Below are positions 6,212 to 14,569 of a stretch of DNA of 20,859 nucleotides, in pieces. Numbering within the stretch: the stretch's first letter is position 1; each line of letters opens with the position of its first letter. This DNA is from an uncultured Collinsella sp. Its GTDB lineage: Bacteria > Actinomycetota > Coriobacteriia > Coriobacteriales > Coriobacteriaceae. A program made the position numbers and the translations under genes. The stretch covers positions 1 through 20,859 of the forward strand of contig UQIG01000036.1 in NCBI GenBank assembly GCA_900541135.1, read 5' to 3'. A model generated the notes under the pieces. That model searched no databases. It saw only the letters and a list, made by a program, of their open reading frames with translations, and had not been told where the DNA came from.

Positions 6212-9200
6212 TTATGCCTCCTTAATGGGTGCCAGCGCCTGAGCCAGATCGGCAGACGTCAGCGGTCGCAGGGACACCTCAAAGCTGAAGCTCTCAAAAC
6301 GGGTGCGATAGGAATCGAGCACCTCGGAACCCCAAGAGTTCGAGCCAAGGCCGAGCAACTGGTCGTTGATGTTGACCGTGACCGTGTCGCCCGGAACAAG
6401 GTCGTAGACGTGCTTGGCGTTATCGATGGCCTCGCAGCTATAGGTCCATGCCGAGAACGAGAACGGGTTGGAAGCGGCGTCGCTCGGACGTGTCACGACC
6501 AGACCGTCACCGTGGCTAGAGCGCAGGGCAACCCAGCGGGTACCCTCGCGGTTGGCACAGTCCTGAGGCATAACGTAGGGCGTAAACATGTCGTCGACTG
6601 TGGTGCGGTAATGACCGACCGGGTTGGCGCGCAGCGAGTCCGGATAGTTCTCGCCCGGGCCGTGGCCATACCACTCGACGGCACGATCGCAACCGGGGAC
6701 TTCGAAGGAGATGCCGATGCGCGGGATGATATCCGAGTAATCGCCATAGGGCTCGCCGGAAACCTTGAGGTCGACACGACCGCTCGGAAGCACGGTGTAG
6801 ACGAGCTCGACGCGCATGCCGAACGCGCGGACGGGAGGAGCGATACGCTGGCTCACGGTCACGACGACCGCATTGCCATCCTGCTTCCAAGAAACCTTGC
6901 GGGTAGACGTCTGCATCACATCGATGAAGTTGTCCTTCCACAGTGAGTCATACTCCTGCGCATGGTTATCGACGAGCGGATGCCAAAAACCAACCTGGGG
7001 ACCAGAGGCCATGACGTCGCGGCCGGATGCCTTCCACTCGCTCACGGTACCGTTGACCTTGCTGAAGGTCAGCTCACCGTTGAGGGAGTGAATGCGGATT
7101 TCCTGCTCGGTCTCCTCGACCGTAAGCTCAGGACGAGTGGGAGCCGCGATGGCTGGCGCCGGATGGTTGGCGATGGCAAACTGGCTTGCACCCAGTTGGA
7201 ACATCGGCTCGCACCAGACGTGAGCGGCCATGGTGTAGGCGTGCACGGTCAGCAGGGTCTCCCCCACTGCGGCCTCGCGAATCACCAGCGGCAGCTGGAC
7301 GGACTCGCCGGGGGCAACCGCACCGGGCATGAGCGTCTTGCGGCACACAACGTCGCCGTCCACCAGGGTCTCGGCCGACAGGCAGACATCCTCGAGGGTG
7401 GTAAACCAACGCTTGTTGGTGACGGTCAGCTCGCCTGCCTCGGCGTCATAAGCCATGCGAACCGGGCAGATGACCTGGCCATACTCAGTGAGGCCCGGAC
7501 TCGGCTGCTGCCAGGGGAACACCATGCCATCGATGCAGAAGTTGCTGTTGTTGGGGTAATCGCCGTTGTCGCCACCATACATATCGTAGGCAACGCCGTC
7601 CTCGGTCACAGCAGCCAAACCGTGGTCGCACCATTCCCAGATAAACTGGCCTTGGATGCAATCCCAGCGATCGAAGACCTCCTGGTACTCGGACAGGCCT
7701 CCGGGGCCATTGCCCATGGAGTGACCGTACTCGCAGTTGATGCGCGGCTTGGGGAACGGATGCTCGCCAAAGTCGTTCATCTGCGACACACGGGAGTACA
7801 TGGTGGAAATGACGTCGACGGTATCGGCGTTGCGGTCCTCCTCGTAATGGACCGGGCGACCATCGAGCTCGTGAGCCTTGGCGTACATCGCGCGGATGTT
7901 GCAGCCATAGCCGCTCTCGTTGCCCATCGACCACATAATGATGCAGGCGTGGTTGCGCTCCTGCATCACCAGGCGCTCGATGCGGTCGACATAGGCCGGC
8001 TCCCATGCCGGGTCGTCAGTGACCAGGGCGATATTGCCGATATTCTCGAAGCCGTGGCTCTCCATATCGGTCTCGGCAACCAGCATGATGCCATACTCGT
8101 CGCACAGCTCGTAAAAGCGCGGGTCGTTGGCGTAATGGGACGTGCGCACCGCGTTGATGTTGTGCTGCTTCATGAGCTCCAGGTCGCGGCGCATGCGATC
8201 GAGGCCCACGGCGCGGCCCTTGTGATCGTCGTGATCGTGGCGGTTGACGCCATGCATCTTAAAGTAAGTGCCGTTGAGGTAGATATGATTGCCCTCGACC
8301 GTCACCTCGGCAAGACCCTGGCGATGCGGGACGTACTCGCTGACCTGGTCACCGTCGTAGACCTCAAACGTAAGGTCATAGAGGAAGGGGTCCTCGGGAT
8401 TCCAGAAGTGGGCATCGGTCACGCTGCACTCGGCATGGCCGTCGACGCACTCGCCCGTAGCCACCACGTTCTCGCCATCGCTGAGCGCAAACACGACGCG
8501 GGAAGCGCCCTCGGCCACCGTATCGAGCGTAATCAGAGCGGCATCGCCCTCGCGGTGCGTGCGGAACCTAAAGTCGACCAGGTGTGCGGCGGGACGCTGC
8601 ATAAGGTACACATCGCGGAAGATGCCCGATGCCCACCACATGTCTTGGTCCTCGATATAGCTACCATCGCTGTACTGCAGAACCTTGACCGCAAACAGGT
8701 TGTCGCCCTCGACAAGCGCGTCGGTCACGTCGAACTCGGCAGACAGGCGCGAGCCCTTGGTCATGCCGATAAACTTGCCGTTGACGTACAGCTCGCCATA
8801 GCTCTCGATGCCGTCAAAGCGAATGATCTCGCGAGCGCCGGCAGGCACGGCGGGAAGATTGACGATGCGCTGGTACACGCCCGTGGGATCGTCAGAGGGA
8901 ACGAACGGCTGATCCACCGGGAACGGGAAACCCTCGTCGGTGTAGGCAAGGTTGCCATAACCATCCACCTGCCACAGGTGCGGAACCTCCACGTGATCCC
9001 ACTCGGGCTCGTACGTGGAAAGCTCCTCGTTAGAGACGGCAGCAGGCCCCTCAAAGAGGCGGAACTGCCACGAGCCGGACAGCTGGACAAACCCGCGCGA
9101 CAGCTCGCGGCTGTACGTAGCGGCGAGATCGGCGGTCTCGTAACCCATGAAGTACGCATGGGGTGCCAGGCGGTTCCTGTGGGTGAGCGCTTGGTTTTCC

Positions 9201-9220
9201 CAATCGTTAATGGCGTCCAT
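6212..9220 (-). CDS. ebgA: Beta-galactosidase, GH2 large subunit (EbgA/LacZ-like)
   Basis: A 1002-residue cytosolic glycoside hydrolase family 2 enzyme that cleaves terminal beta-galactosides such as lactose. Domain order is the LacZ one: sugar-binding jelly roll (about 45-210), immunoglobulin-like domain (to about 320), TIM barrel (about 320-610), then the Bgal_small_N C-terminal domain (about 720-990). The acid/base glutamate is E435 in WSMGNESG and the nucleophile is E497 in NCEYGHSMGN. The length is close to E. coli EbgA (about 1030) and LacZ (1023). ATG 9220 follows AAGGAG. No signal peptide. With ebgC directly downstream and a divergent LacI gene upstream, this is a classic locally repressed galactoside operon. 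No permease is in the operon, so uptake must be encoded elsewhere. Confidence 0.96.
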   Translation of the reverse strand: MDAINDWENQALTHRNRLAPHAYFMGYETADLAATYSRELSRGFVQLSGSWQFRLFEGPAAVSNEELSTYEPEWDHVEVPHLWQVDGYGNLAYTDEGFPFPVDQPFVPSDDPTGVYQRIVNLPAVPAGAREIIRFDGIESYGELYVNGKFIGMTKGSRLSAEFDVTDALVEGDNLFAVKVLQYSDGSYIEDQDMWWASGIFRDVYLMQRPAAHLVDFRFRTHREGDAALITLDTVAEGASRVVFALSDGENVVATGECVDGHAECSVTDAHFWNPEDPFLYDLTFEVYDGDQVSEYVPHRQGLAEVTVEGNHIYLNGTYFKMHGVNRHDHDDHKGRAVGLDRMRRDLELMKQHNINAVRTSHYANDPRFYELCDEYGIMLVAETDMESHGFENIGNIALVTDDPAWEPAYVDRIERLVMQERNHACIIMWSMGNESGYGCNIRAMYAKAHELDGRPVHYEEDRNADTVDVISTMYSRVSQMNDFGEHPFPKPRINCEYGHSMGNGPGGLSEYQEVFDRWDCIQGQFIWEWCDHGLAAVTEDGVAYDMYGGDNGDYPNNSNFCIDGMVFPWQQPSPGLTEYGQVICPVRMAYDAEAGELTVTNKRWFTTLEDVCLSAETLVDGDVVCRKTLMPGAVAPGESVQLPLVIREAAVGETLLTVHAYTMAAHVWCEPMFQLGASQFAIANHPAPAIAAPTRPELTVEETEQEIRIHSLNGELTFSKVNGTVSEWKASGRDVMASGPQVGFWHPLVDNHAQEYDSLWKDNFIDVMQTSTRKVSWKQDGNAVVVTVSQRIAPPVRAFGMRVELVYTVLPSGRVDLKVSGEPYGDYSDIIPRIGISFEVPGCDRAVEWYGHGPGENYPDSLRANPVGHYRTTVDDMFTPYVMPQDCANREGTRWVALRSSHGDGLVVTRPSDAASNPFSFSAWTYSCEAIDNAKHVYDLVPGDTVTVNINDQLLGLGSNSWGSEVLDSYRTRFESFSFEVSLRPLTSADLAQALAPIKEA

Positions 9221-9253
9221 GGTGATGCTCCTTCGTCATCGTAGTGATTCTTG

Positions 9254-9362
9254 TGCAACCGGTTGTCCTTATCTTACGGTCGATGCAAAAAACTGTGCAA
9301 CCGGTTGTCCGCTGAACGGTCGATTTGGTCGGGTTAACGGTGCAACCGGTTGTACAACCGGG
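9254..9362. promoter_or_regulatory. Three CAACCGGTTG operators plus half-site, with ebgA promoter
   Basis: The 10-bp palindrome CAACCGGTTG occurs at 9256-9265, 9298-9307 and 9343-9352, each preceded by G, a LacI-family operator shape. A half-site CAACCGG follows at 9356-9362. Spacings are 42 and 45 bp, about four helical turns. A minus-strand promoter fits inside: TTGCAC (9295-9300), an 18-bp spacer and TAAGAT (9271-9276). The -35 lies in the middle operator and the first operator lies just after the -10, so bound repressor would block RNA polymerase. The divergent LacI-type protein is the obvious ligand. Confidence 0.85.
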
Positions 9363-9596
9363 ACACTTATGTCACCCTGAGTATCGACACTCAGCGCAAG
9401 ACATCGTTCTTAAGCTCGTAGGCAACCACCACGCCCGCTGATATCTCACCCACACGAGACGTATTCGATTGTGGCTTGGTTGCAAAACGACACCGGTCAC
9501 CGGATACCATGAACGCTGTTCAGGCGCACTATAGTAAGCTGTATCCGCACCAACCCGTATCAGCGACAACATCGACCGCATTCTCCAGGAGACGCC

Positions 9597-10613
9597 ATGA
9601 CCCAACCAGTTCGCACCGCACCTACGCTTGCCGAGGTTGCCGCAGCTGCCGGCGTGTCGCGCTCCACGGCATCGCGCGCTCTCAACGATTCGCCCCGCAT
9701 TAGCGAGGAAACCAAAAAGCGCGTCCGCGCGGCGGCCAAGGAAGTCAATTTTGTCCCCAACGCTCGTGGCCGAGCGCTCGCTGTCGGGCGCACGGAAATC
9801 ATCGCCGTGCTCGTGACCGAGCCCCTGAGTGAACTCTTCAGCGACCCCACCTATAGCGAGTTTTTGAGCGGCATTACCGAGGAACTGTCGGAGTCGTCCT
9901 ATCTGCCCGTTATCTTGCAGGCGTCTTCTACGCATGAGCGCAACCGCGCACGCGAGCACTTTGAGCGCCGCTCGTTCGACGCCGTGATCGACGTCTCCCC
10001 CTACAAGGGCAGCGAGCTGCTCGAGGTGCTGCGCGAGCTGGGCGTACCTACCGTGTTGTGCGGCCAGCTCGAGGGCCACCCCTATCGCGATGTGTTCTCG
10101 ACGGTCTACTCTGACGACGAAGAGGGCGGACGCTTTGCAGCGCTCGCTATGAAGGAGCGAGGGCGCAAAGATATCGTCGCCGTGTTGGGACCGCAAGACA
10201 ACCCCGCCGTTGTCGACCGCCTGCGCGGCTACCGCGCCGTCTTGGGCGAAGACCTCCCAGACGCAAACGTTATCTATACCGGCTGGAACAACGGAGACGG
10301 CTATCAGGCCATGCACCAGATCCTCGCGCGCGAGATTGCTTTCGATGGCGTGCTCTGCGGATCGGACCGTATCGCGGCTGGCGTCATCACCGCACTCAAC
10401 GAGGCAGGCCTATCCGTTCCGGCGGATATTTCTGTCGTCGGCTTCGACGATCACGAGATTGCGACGCGCTGCGTCCCCGCGCTCACGACCGTCCGACAGC
10501 CCCTGCGCGAAGAAGGCCACATGGCCGCCAACATTGCGCTCGACATGATCAAGGGTGCCGAGCCCACCACCTCCGTGATGCACATGCAGCTGATCCAGAG
10601 AGACTCGCTATAA
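9597..10613 (+). CDS. LacI-family transcriptional repressor of the ebg operon
   Basis: A 338-residue regulator of usual LacI/GalR length. The N-terminal helix-turn-helix and hinge helix are clear: TLAEVAAAAGVSRSTASRALND at about 10-31, then RISEETKKRVRAAAKEVNFVPNARGRAL. The rest is a periplasmic-binding-protein-like effector domain, ending in the usual SVVGFDDHEIATRCVPALTTVRQP block. ATG 9597 has an AGGAG ribosome site. It is divergent from ebgA across a 376-bp gap carrying three operators, so it very likely represses ebgAC until a galactoside inducer binds. A -10-like TATAGT at 9530-9535 could serve its own promoter, about 180 bp from the nearest full operator, so autoregulation would need looping. 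The inducer is not known. Confidence 0.93.
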   Translation: MTQPVRTAPTLAEVAAAAGVSRSTASRALNDSPRISEETKKRVRAAAKEVNFVPNARGRALAVGRTEIIAVLVTEPLSELFSDPTYSEFLSGITEELSESSYLPVILQASSTHERNRAREHFERRSFDAVIDVSPYKGSELLEVLRELGVPTVLCGQLEGHPYRDVFSTVYSDDEEGGRFAALAMKERGRKDIVAVLGPQDNPAVVDRLRGYRAVLGEDLPDANVIYTGWNNGDGYQAMHQILAREIAFDGVLCGSDRIAAGVITALNEAGLSVPADISVVGFDDHEIATRCVPALTTVRQPLREEGHMAANIALDMIKGAEPTTSVMHMQLIQRDSL

Positions 10614-10619
10614 GAAACT

Positions 10620-10897
10620 GGAGCAGGCTTTCCGCCAGACAATTGTTGCGGAAAGACTGCCCCGTTTGAGCGCTCATTCTGGGGCACAGTTTCCGTTAGA
10701 CAGCTCAACCGGAAAGTGCGTCCCGTTATTTGGCTGGAGTCTGGGTCGCAGTTTCCCAAAGGGCTCTGTTTGGGAAACCGCGACCCGCTCTGAACGCAAA
10801 TTCCGGGTTTCAGTTTCCGCGGAACGACCCTAGCGGAAAGCTCATCCCATTCCAGACGCAGATTCCGGGACGCACTTTCCGCGACGCCCGGTCATCC
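10620..10897. repeat. 62-bp tandem array of degenerate hairpins (four full units and a partial one)
   Basis: Five units begin at 10620, 10681, 10743, 10805 and 10867, so the period is 61-62 bp. Each of the first four has a left arm ending TTTCCG (or TTTCCC) and a right arm beginning CGGAAA (or GGGAAA), with GGG/CCC at the outer ends and about 12-14 nt of loop. The third unit pairs at 14 of 15 positions, the first at 14 of 16, the second a little less; the fourth is partly decayed and the fifth lacks its CGGAAA half. Outer stem sequence varies between units while most pairing is kept. The array fills the gap between the LacI gene stop and the aspS terminator. No open frame fits it. Function is unknown; termination, RNA stability and repeat-element origins are all possible. 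Confidence 0.85.
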
Positions 10898-10921
10898 CAT
10901 GCCCTCACAATCTCGGCGTAT

Positions 10922-10956
10922 AAAAAACGAGGGAAGGCGCGCGTCCTTCCCTCGTT
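10922..10956 (-). terminator. Rho-independent terminator after aspS
   Basis: On the minus strand a perfect 12-bp stem (AACGAGGGAAGG with CCTTCCCTCGTT), 7-nt loop, runs into UUUUUU. It lies 24 bp after the aspS stop codon. Confidence 0.95.
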
Positions 10957-10980
10957 GCAAGCAATATGTAAGTCGCTCGC

Positions 10981-12768
10981 CTACATCAGGCGCAGGCTGA
11001 CGTCCTTGAGCTGGGCGCCGGAAACGGCACTCGGGGCGCCCGACATGAGGTCGGAGCCGCTGGCCGTCTTGGGGAACGCCATGACGTCGCGGATGGAGTC
11101 GGAACCGGCGAGCAGCATGCACACGCGGTCCAGGCCCAGAGCGAAACCGCCCATCGGGGGCGCACCAAACTTGAGGGCCTCCATGAGGAAGCCAAACTGA
11201 GACTCGGCGCGCTCCTCGGTAAAGCCCAGAAGCTTAAGCATGGACATCTGCATCTCGGCGTTGTGGATACGCATACCGCCTCCGCCGGCCTCAAAGCCGT
11301 CCATGACAAAGTCGTAGGTGCAAGAACCGGCTGCCAGCGGGTCGGCCTCGATCTTGGCGATGTCGGTCTCGGTCGGCAGGGTAAAGGGCTGGTGCTCGGC
11401 AGCATAGGCCTTGCGGTCCTCATCCCAGTGGAACAGCGGGAAGTTGACGACCCACAGGAAGTCGTGACCCTCGCGCTTGATCTCGAGGGCGTTGGCCATG
11501 TGGGAACGCATGCCGCCCAGGATCTCGTCGGAGAGCAGGCGCGGGCCGGCGGCGAACATCACGAGGTCGCCGGGCTCGACGTCCATACGCTCGCGCAGGG
11601 CAGTCATTTCCTCGTCCGAGAAGAACTTGACGATGGGACTGTTGATGGAGCCATCCTCGCGGAAAGCAATCCAGGCCAGGCCCTTGGCGCCAAACGTGGA
11701 GGCCACGCCGGCGAGCTTATCGATCTTGGCACGTGCCCAGGCACCGGCGCCCTTGGCGTTAATGGCCTTGACGACAGAACCCTCCTCGTTTGCGGCAGTC
11801 GCAAAGACCTTGAACTTGGAGTTGGCAAAGATGTCGGTCAGGTCGACCAGATGCATGCCATAGCGGGTATCGGGCTTGTCGGAGCCATAGGTGTCCATGG
11901 CCTCCCAGTAGTCCATGCGACGCAGCGGCGTGGGCATCTCGACGCCCATGCGGCCGAAGGCATCGGACAGGACCTCTTCGAGCGCACTCATGACGTCGTT
12001 CTGGTCCACGAAGGACATCTCGATATCGACCTGGGTGAACTCGGGCTGACGGTCGGCGCGCAGGTCCTCGTCGCGGAAGCACTTGGCGACCTGGTAGTAG
12101 CGCTCGACGCCACCGACCATGAGCAGCTGCTTCAGGAGCTGCGGGGACTGCGGCAGGGCGTAGAAGTTGCCCGGCTGGATGCGGCTGGGGACGATGAAGT
12201 CGCGAGCGCCCTCGGGCGTGGACTTGAACAGGGAGGGCGTCTCGACCTCCATGAACTCACGGTTGTGCAGCGCCTCGCGGATAGCGAAGGTAAAGTCGGA
12301 GCGCAGCTTGAGGTTGGCCATCATCTCGGGACGGCGGAGGTCCAGATAGCGATAGCGCAGACGGGTGTCCTCGCTGGTCTCGATGCCGTCCTCGATCTGG
12401 AACGGCGGGGTGACGGAGGTGTTGAGCACCTCGGCGTGATCGGTCAGAACCTCGATCTCGCCGGTCGCGAGCTTGGCGTTAGTGGTCTCCTCGCCACGGG
12501 CGCGCACGACGCCGTGGATCTTGATGGGCCACTCGGGACGCATGGTCTCGGCGATCTTAAAGGCATCGCCGTCGGAGTGCTCGGGGTCGAAAGTGAGCTG
12601 CGTGATGCCCTCGCGGTCGCGAAGGTCGCAGAAAATAAGGCCGCCGTGGTCGCGACGACGGCTCACCCAACCGGTGAGGGTGACCTCTTCGCCCACGTTC
12701 TCGAAGCGAAGCTCGCCGCAGGTACGGGTGTGCATGGAATGCTCATCGATGGGACGGGTCTGGCTCAT
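10981..12768 (-). CDS. aspS: Aspartyl-tRNA synthetase
   Basis: A 595-residue class II synthetase that charges tRNA-Asp with aspartate; bacterial AspRS is usually about 580-600 residues. Visible parts: OB-fold anticodon-binding domain (about 15-120, VTLTGWVSRRRDHGGLIFCDLRDREG), RYRYLDLRR, motif 2 FRDEDLRADRQPEFTQVDIEMSF (about 225-250), the bacterial GAD insertion, and motif 3 GFALGLDRVCMLLAGSDSIRDVMAFPK near the end. ATG 12768 follows AAAGGAGG; a second ATG eleven codons in lacks a ribosome site. The anticodon-binding loop has His (residue 41) where E. coli AspRS has Leu, a feature linked to enzymes that also charge tRNA-Asn. Single-gene unit, divergent from serB across a 256-bp spacer in which I see only weak promoter-like signals. 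Confidence 0.98.
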   Translation of the reverse strand: MSQTRPIDEHSMHTRTCGELRFENVGEEVTLTGWVSRRRDHGGLIFCDLRDREGITQLTFDPEHSDGDAFKIAETMRPEWPIKIHGVVRARGEETTNAKLATGEIEVLTDHAEVLNTSVTPPFQIEDGIETSEDTRLRYRYLDLRRPEMMANLKLRSDFTFAIREALHNREFMEVETPSLFKSTPEGARDFIVPSRIQPGNFYALPQSPQLLKQLLMVGGVERYYQVAKCFRDEDLRADRQPEFTQVDIEMSFVDQNDVMSALEEVLSDAFGRMGVEMPTPLRRMDYWEAMDTYGSDKPDTRYGMHLVDLTDIFANSKFKVFATAANEEGSVVKAINAKGAGAWARAKIDKLAGVASTFGAKGLAWIAFREDGSINSPIVKFFSDEEMTALRERMDVEPGDLVMFAAGPRLLSDEILGGMRSHMANALEIKREGHDFLWVVNFPLFHWDEDRKAYAAEHQPFTLPTETDIAKIEADPLAAGSCTYDFVMDGFEAGGGGMRIHNAEMQMSMLKLLGFTEERAESQFGFLMEALKFGAPPMGGFALGLDRVCMLLAGSDSIRDVMAFPKTASGSDLMSGAPSAVSGAQLKDVSLRLM

Positions 12769-13024
12769 ACCAGTGATCCTCCTTTATGGATCTGTGCCGC
12801 CCCGTGTCGTTCCGGGCGGCGTCGTACAGATTTGCCCAGCCTGCGTAAACCGCGCAGCCGGACATGGTGTTCTATCTTATCGCACCCACGTCGATGTACC
12901 GCGAAAAAGTAACTCTTGCCCAAAGACTTGACGGAGACGAAACAATTGACGCACCGTGGCCGTCGCCAAGGCGCGCGGCGTGCGACAATGTGCCCCAATA
13001 CAACTGCACTCGGAAAGGCCCGCC

Positions 13025-13660
13025 ATGACTGCACGCCTCATCGTTATGGATATCGACTCCACGCTCATCAACCAGGAGGTCATCGACCTGTTGGGCGAGG
13101 AAGCCGGCGTAGGCGAGCAAGTTGCACAGATCACCGAACGCGCCATGCGCGGCGAGCTCGACTTTAAGCAGGCGCTCGAGGAGCGCGTGGGGCTGCTTGC
13201 CGGCTTGGACGAGAGCGTGTTCGAGCGCACCTTTGCGCGCGTGACGTTTACCCCCGGCGCGCTGGAGCTTGTGCGCTCGGCGCACAGCAAGGGCTGGAAG
13301 GTCGGCGTGGTAAGCGGCGGCTTTCACGAGGTCGCCGATAGGATCGTGGCCGCCGCGGGCATCGACTTTTGCCTGGCTAACCGCCTGGAGGTCGTGGACG
13401 GCAAGTTCACCGGTAAGTTGGCGGCAGACATTGTAACCAAGGAGTCCAAGCTCATCCAGCTGCTGGATTGGGCGGTTGAGTGTGGCGTCGATATGGCACA
13501 CACCGTGGCAATCGGCGACGGCGCCAACGACATCCCCATGATTCAGGCCGCGGGCACGGGCATCGCGTTTTGCGCCAAGCCCAAGACGCGCGAGGCAGCC
13601 CCGTTTACCATCGACGAACGCAACCTGATGCTCGCCATGGACATCATCCTGCGTGACTAG
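13025..13660 (+). CDS. serB: Phosphoserine phosphatase (SerB, HAD family)
   Basis: A 211-residue haloacid dehalogenase-fold enzyme, predicted to remove phosphate from L-phosphoserine in the last step of serine synthesis. The nucleophile motif DIDST is at the N-terminus (D9 and general acid D11), a Ser-Gly-Gly stretch VVSGGFHEVADRI provides motif II, lysine-containing motif III follows, and the metal-binding GDGANDIPMIQAAG is at about 164-177 (D165). Subunit length matches the short SerB form without an ACT domain. ATG 13025 was chosen because GGAAAGG lies just upstream and it puts the motif at residue 9; an upstream in-frame start would add a nonhomologous 23-residue leader. Related HAD phosphatases share these motifs, so the substrate is probable rather than proved. 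Confidence 0.9.
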   Translation: MTARLIVMDIDSTLINQEVIDLLGEEAGVGEQVAQITERAMRGELDFKQALEERVGLLAGLDESVFERTFARVTFTPGALELVRSAHSKGWKVGVVSGGFHEVADRIVAAAGIDFCLANRLEVVDGKFTGKLAADIVTKESKLIQLLDWAVECGVDMAHTVAIGDGANDIPMIQAAGTGIAFCAKPKTREAAPFTIDERNLMLAMDIILRD

Positions 13661-13684
13661 TCAGTTTGCCTCACAACTTCATCT

Positions 13685-13732
13685 AATCTGACATGTCAGA
13701 TTTCCGAACAATTATGCTCTAATGTTCGGAAA
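13685..13732. promoter_or_regulatory. Perfect 18-bp palindrome and adjacent inverted repeat before larB
   Basis: AATCTGACATGTCAGATT (13685-13702) is a perfect palindrome. It runs directly into a second inverted repeat, TTTCCGAACA (13701-13710) and TGTTCGGAAA (13723-13732), around a 12-bp AT-rich centre. Palindromes of this size suit a TetR-family dimer, and a tetR gene is third in the operon. The second repeat could be an operator or an RNA hairpin in the leader; no U run follows, so it is not an obvious serB terminator. The larB start is 45 bp further on. Confidence 0.6.
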
Positions 13733-13776
13733 CAACCCTTCGCGTGCTAAACTTTTCTGCGTCGAAGGGAACTTAT

Positions 13777-14559
13777 ATGGACAAACGAGATCTTGAGCAA
13801 TTGCTAAGTGACGTGGCAGACAGAAGCGTTATGCCGGCCGATGCCCTCACGCGCATCCAGACGGCGCCGACCGCCGACCTGGGCTTTGCACAGCTCGATC
13901 TTTCACGCGGGGTGCGCCAGGGAGCCGGCGAGGTTGTCTACGGTGCCGGTAAAACCGCCGAGCAGATTACCGCCATTATCGAAGCGCTGCGCGATGCCGG
14001 CCAGGAGCGCGTCCTGGTCACGCGCCTGGACAGCGAAAAAGCAGCCCGCACCTCGGAGCTCCTCGGCAACGGCATCGACCTGGGATATATCCCGAACGCA
14101 CAGCTCGCCCTCGTGGGCGGCAAGCCCTCCCCTACTGGCAACGGACGCATCGTCGTCGCCTGCGCCGGCACGAGCGACTTGCCCGTCGCCGAGGAAGCCG
14201 CGTTGACGGCCGAATTCTATGGCAACGAGGTCGACCGCCTCTACGACGTGGGTGTTGCCGGCCTGCACCGCCTGCTCGCGCATGCCGAGGAACTTGCACA
14301 GGCGCAGGTGGTCATCGCCATCGCCGGCATGGAGGGCGCGTTGGCGAGCGTTGTCGGCGGCCTGGTGAGCTGTCCGGTCATCGCCGTTCCCACCAGCGTG
14401 GGCTACGGCGCAAGTTTTGGTGGTGTAGCCGCACTGCTCGCCATGCTCAACTCCTGTGCCAGCGGCGTATCGGTCGTCAATATCGACAACGGCTTTGGTG
14501 CCGCCTACCAGGCAAGTCTTATCAATCATCTGAGCGCCGGCACACCCCGCGCCCGCTAA
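13777..14559 (+). CDS. larB: Nickel-pincer cofactor synthase LarB (pyridinium-3,5-biscarboxylate mononucleotide synthase)
   Basis: A 260-residue protein that, in the lactate racemase system, carboxylates nicotinic acid adenine dinucleotide at C5 and hydrolyses it to give the pyridinium biscarboxylate mononucleotide precursor. The C-terminal half is the PurE-like (AIR carboxylase) domain with the very conserved blocks IAIAGMEGALASVVGGLV, VIAVPTSVGYGASFGGVAALLAMLNSCASG and VVNIDNGFGAA. Cys227 in LNSCASG is probably the catalytic cysteine (Cys221 in Lactiplantibacillus plantarum). The N-terminal domain begins DKRDLEQLLSDVADR. ATG 13777 has a GAAGGGA ribosome site; an upstream in-frame start lacks one. 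First gene of larB-larC-tetR, 10 bp before larC. Cytosolic. Confidence 0.95.
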   Translation: MDKRDLEQLLSDVADRSVMPADALTRIQTAPTADLGFAQLDLSRGVRQGAGEVVYGAGKTAEQITAIIEALRDAGQERVLVTRLDSEKAARTSELLGNGIDLGYIPNAQLALVGGKPSPTGNGRIVVACAGTSDLPVAEEAALTAEFYGNEVDRLYDVGVAGLHRLLAHAEELAQAQVVIAIAGMEGALASVVGGLVSCPVIAVPTSVGYGASFGGVAALLAMLNSCASGVSVVNIDNGFGAAYQASLINHLSAGTPRAR

Positions 14560-14569
14560 GGAGCATTCC

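Noticed and set aside
6962..9244. 760-codon plus-strand frame opposite ebgA
   Set aside because: Antisense of the GH2 gene, which has intact catalytic residues and full length on the other strand.
9372..10316. 314-codon minus-strand frame opposite the LacI gene
   Set aside because: Overlaps a clear LacI regulator in the other direction; no ribosome site or domain.
10620..10897. CRISPR array
   Set aside because: The 62-bp units are degenerate hairpins with no identical repeat separated by unique spacers, and no cas gene is near.
11263..12912. 549-codon plus-strand frame opposite aspS
   Set aside because: Antisense shadow of an intact aspartyl-tRNA synthetase gene.
12769..13024. T-box or other leader riboswitch for aspS
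   Set aside because: I found no T-box core or antiterminator pairing, and no terminator hairpin ahead of the gene.
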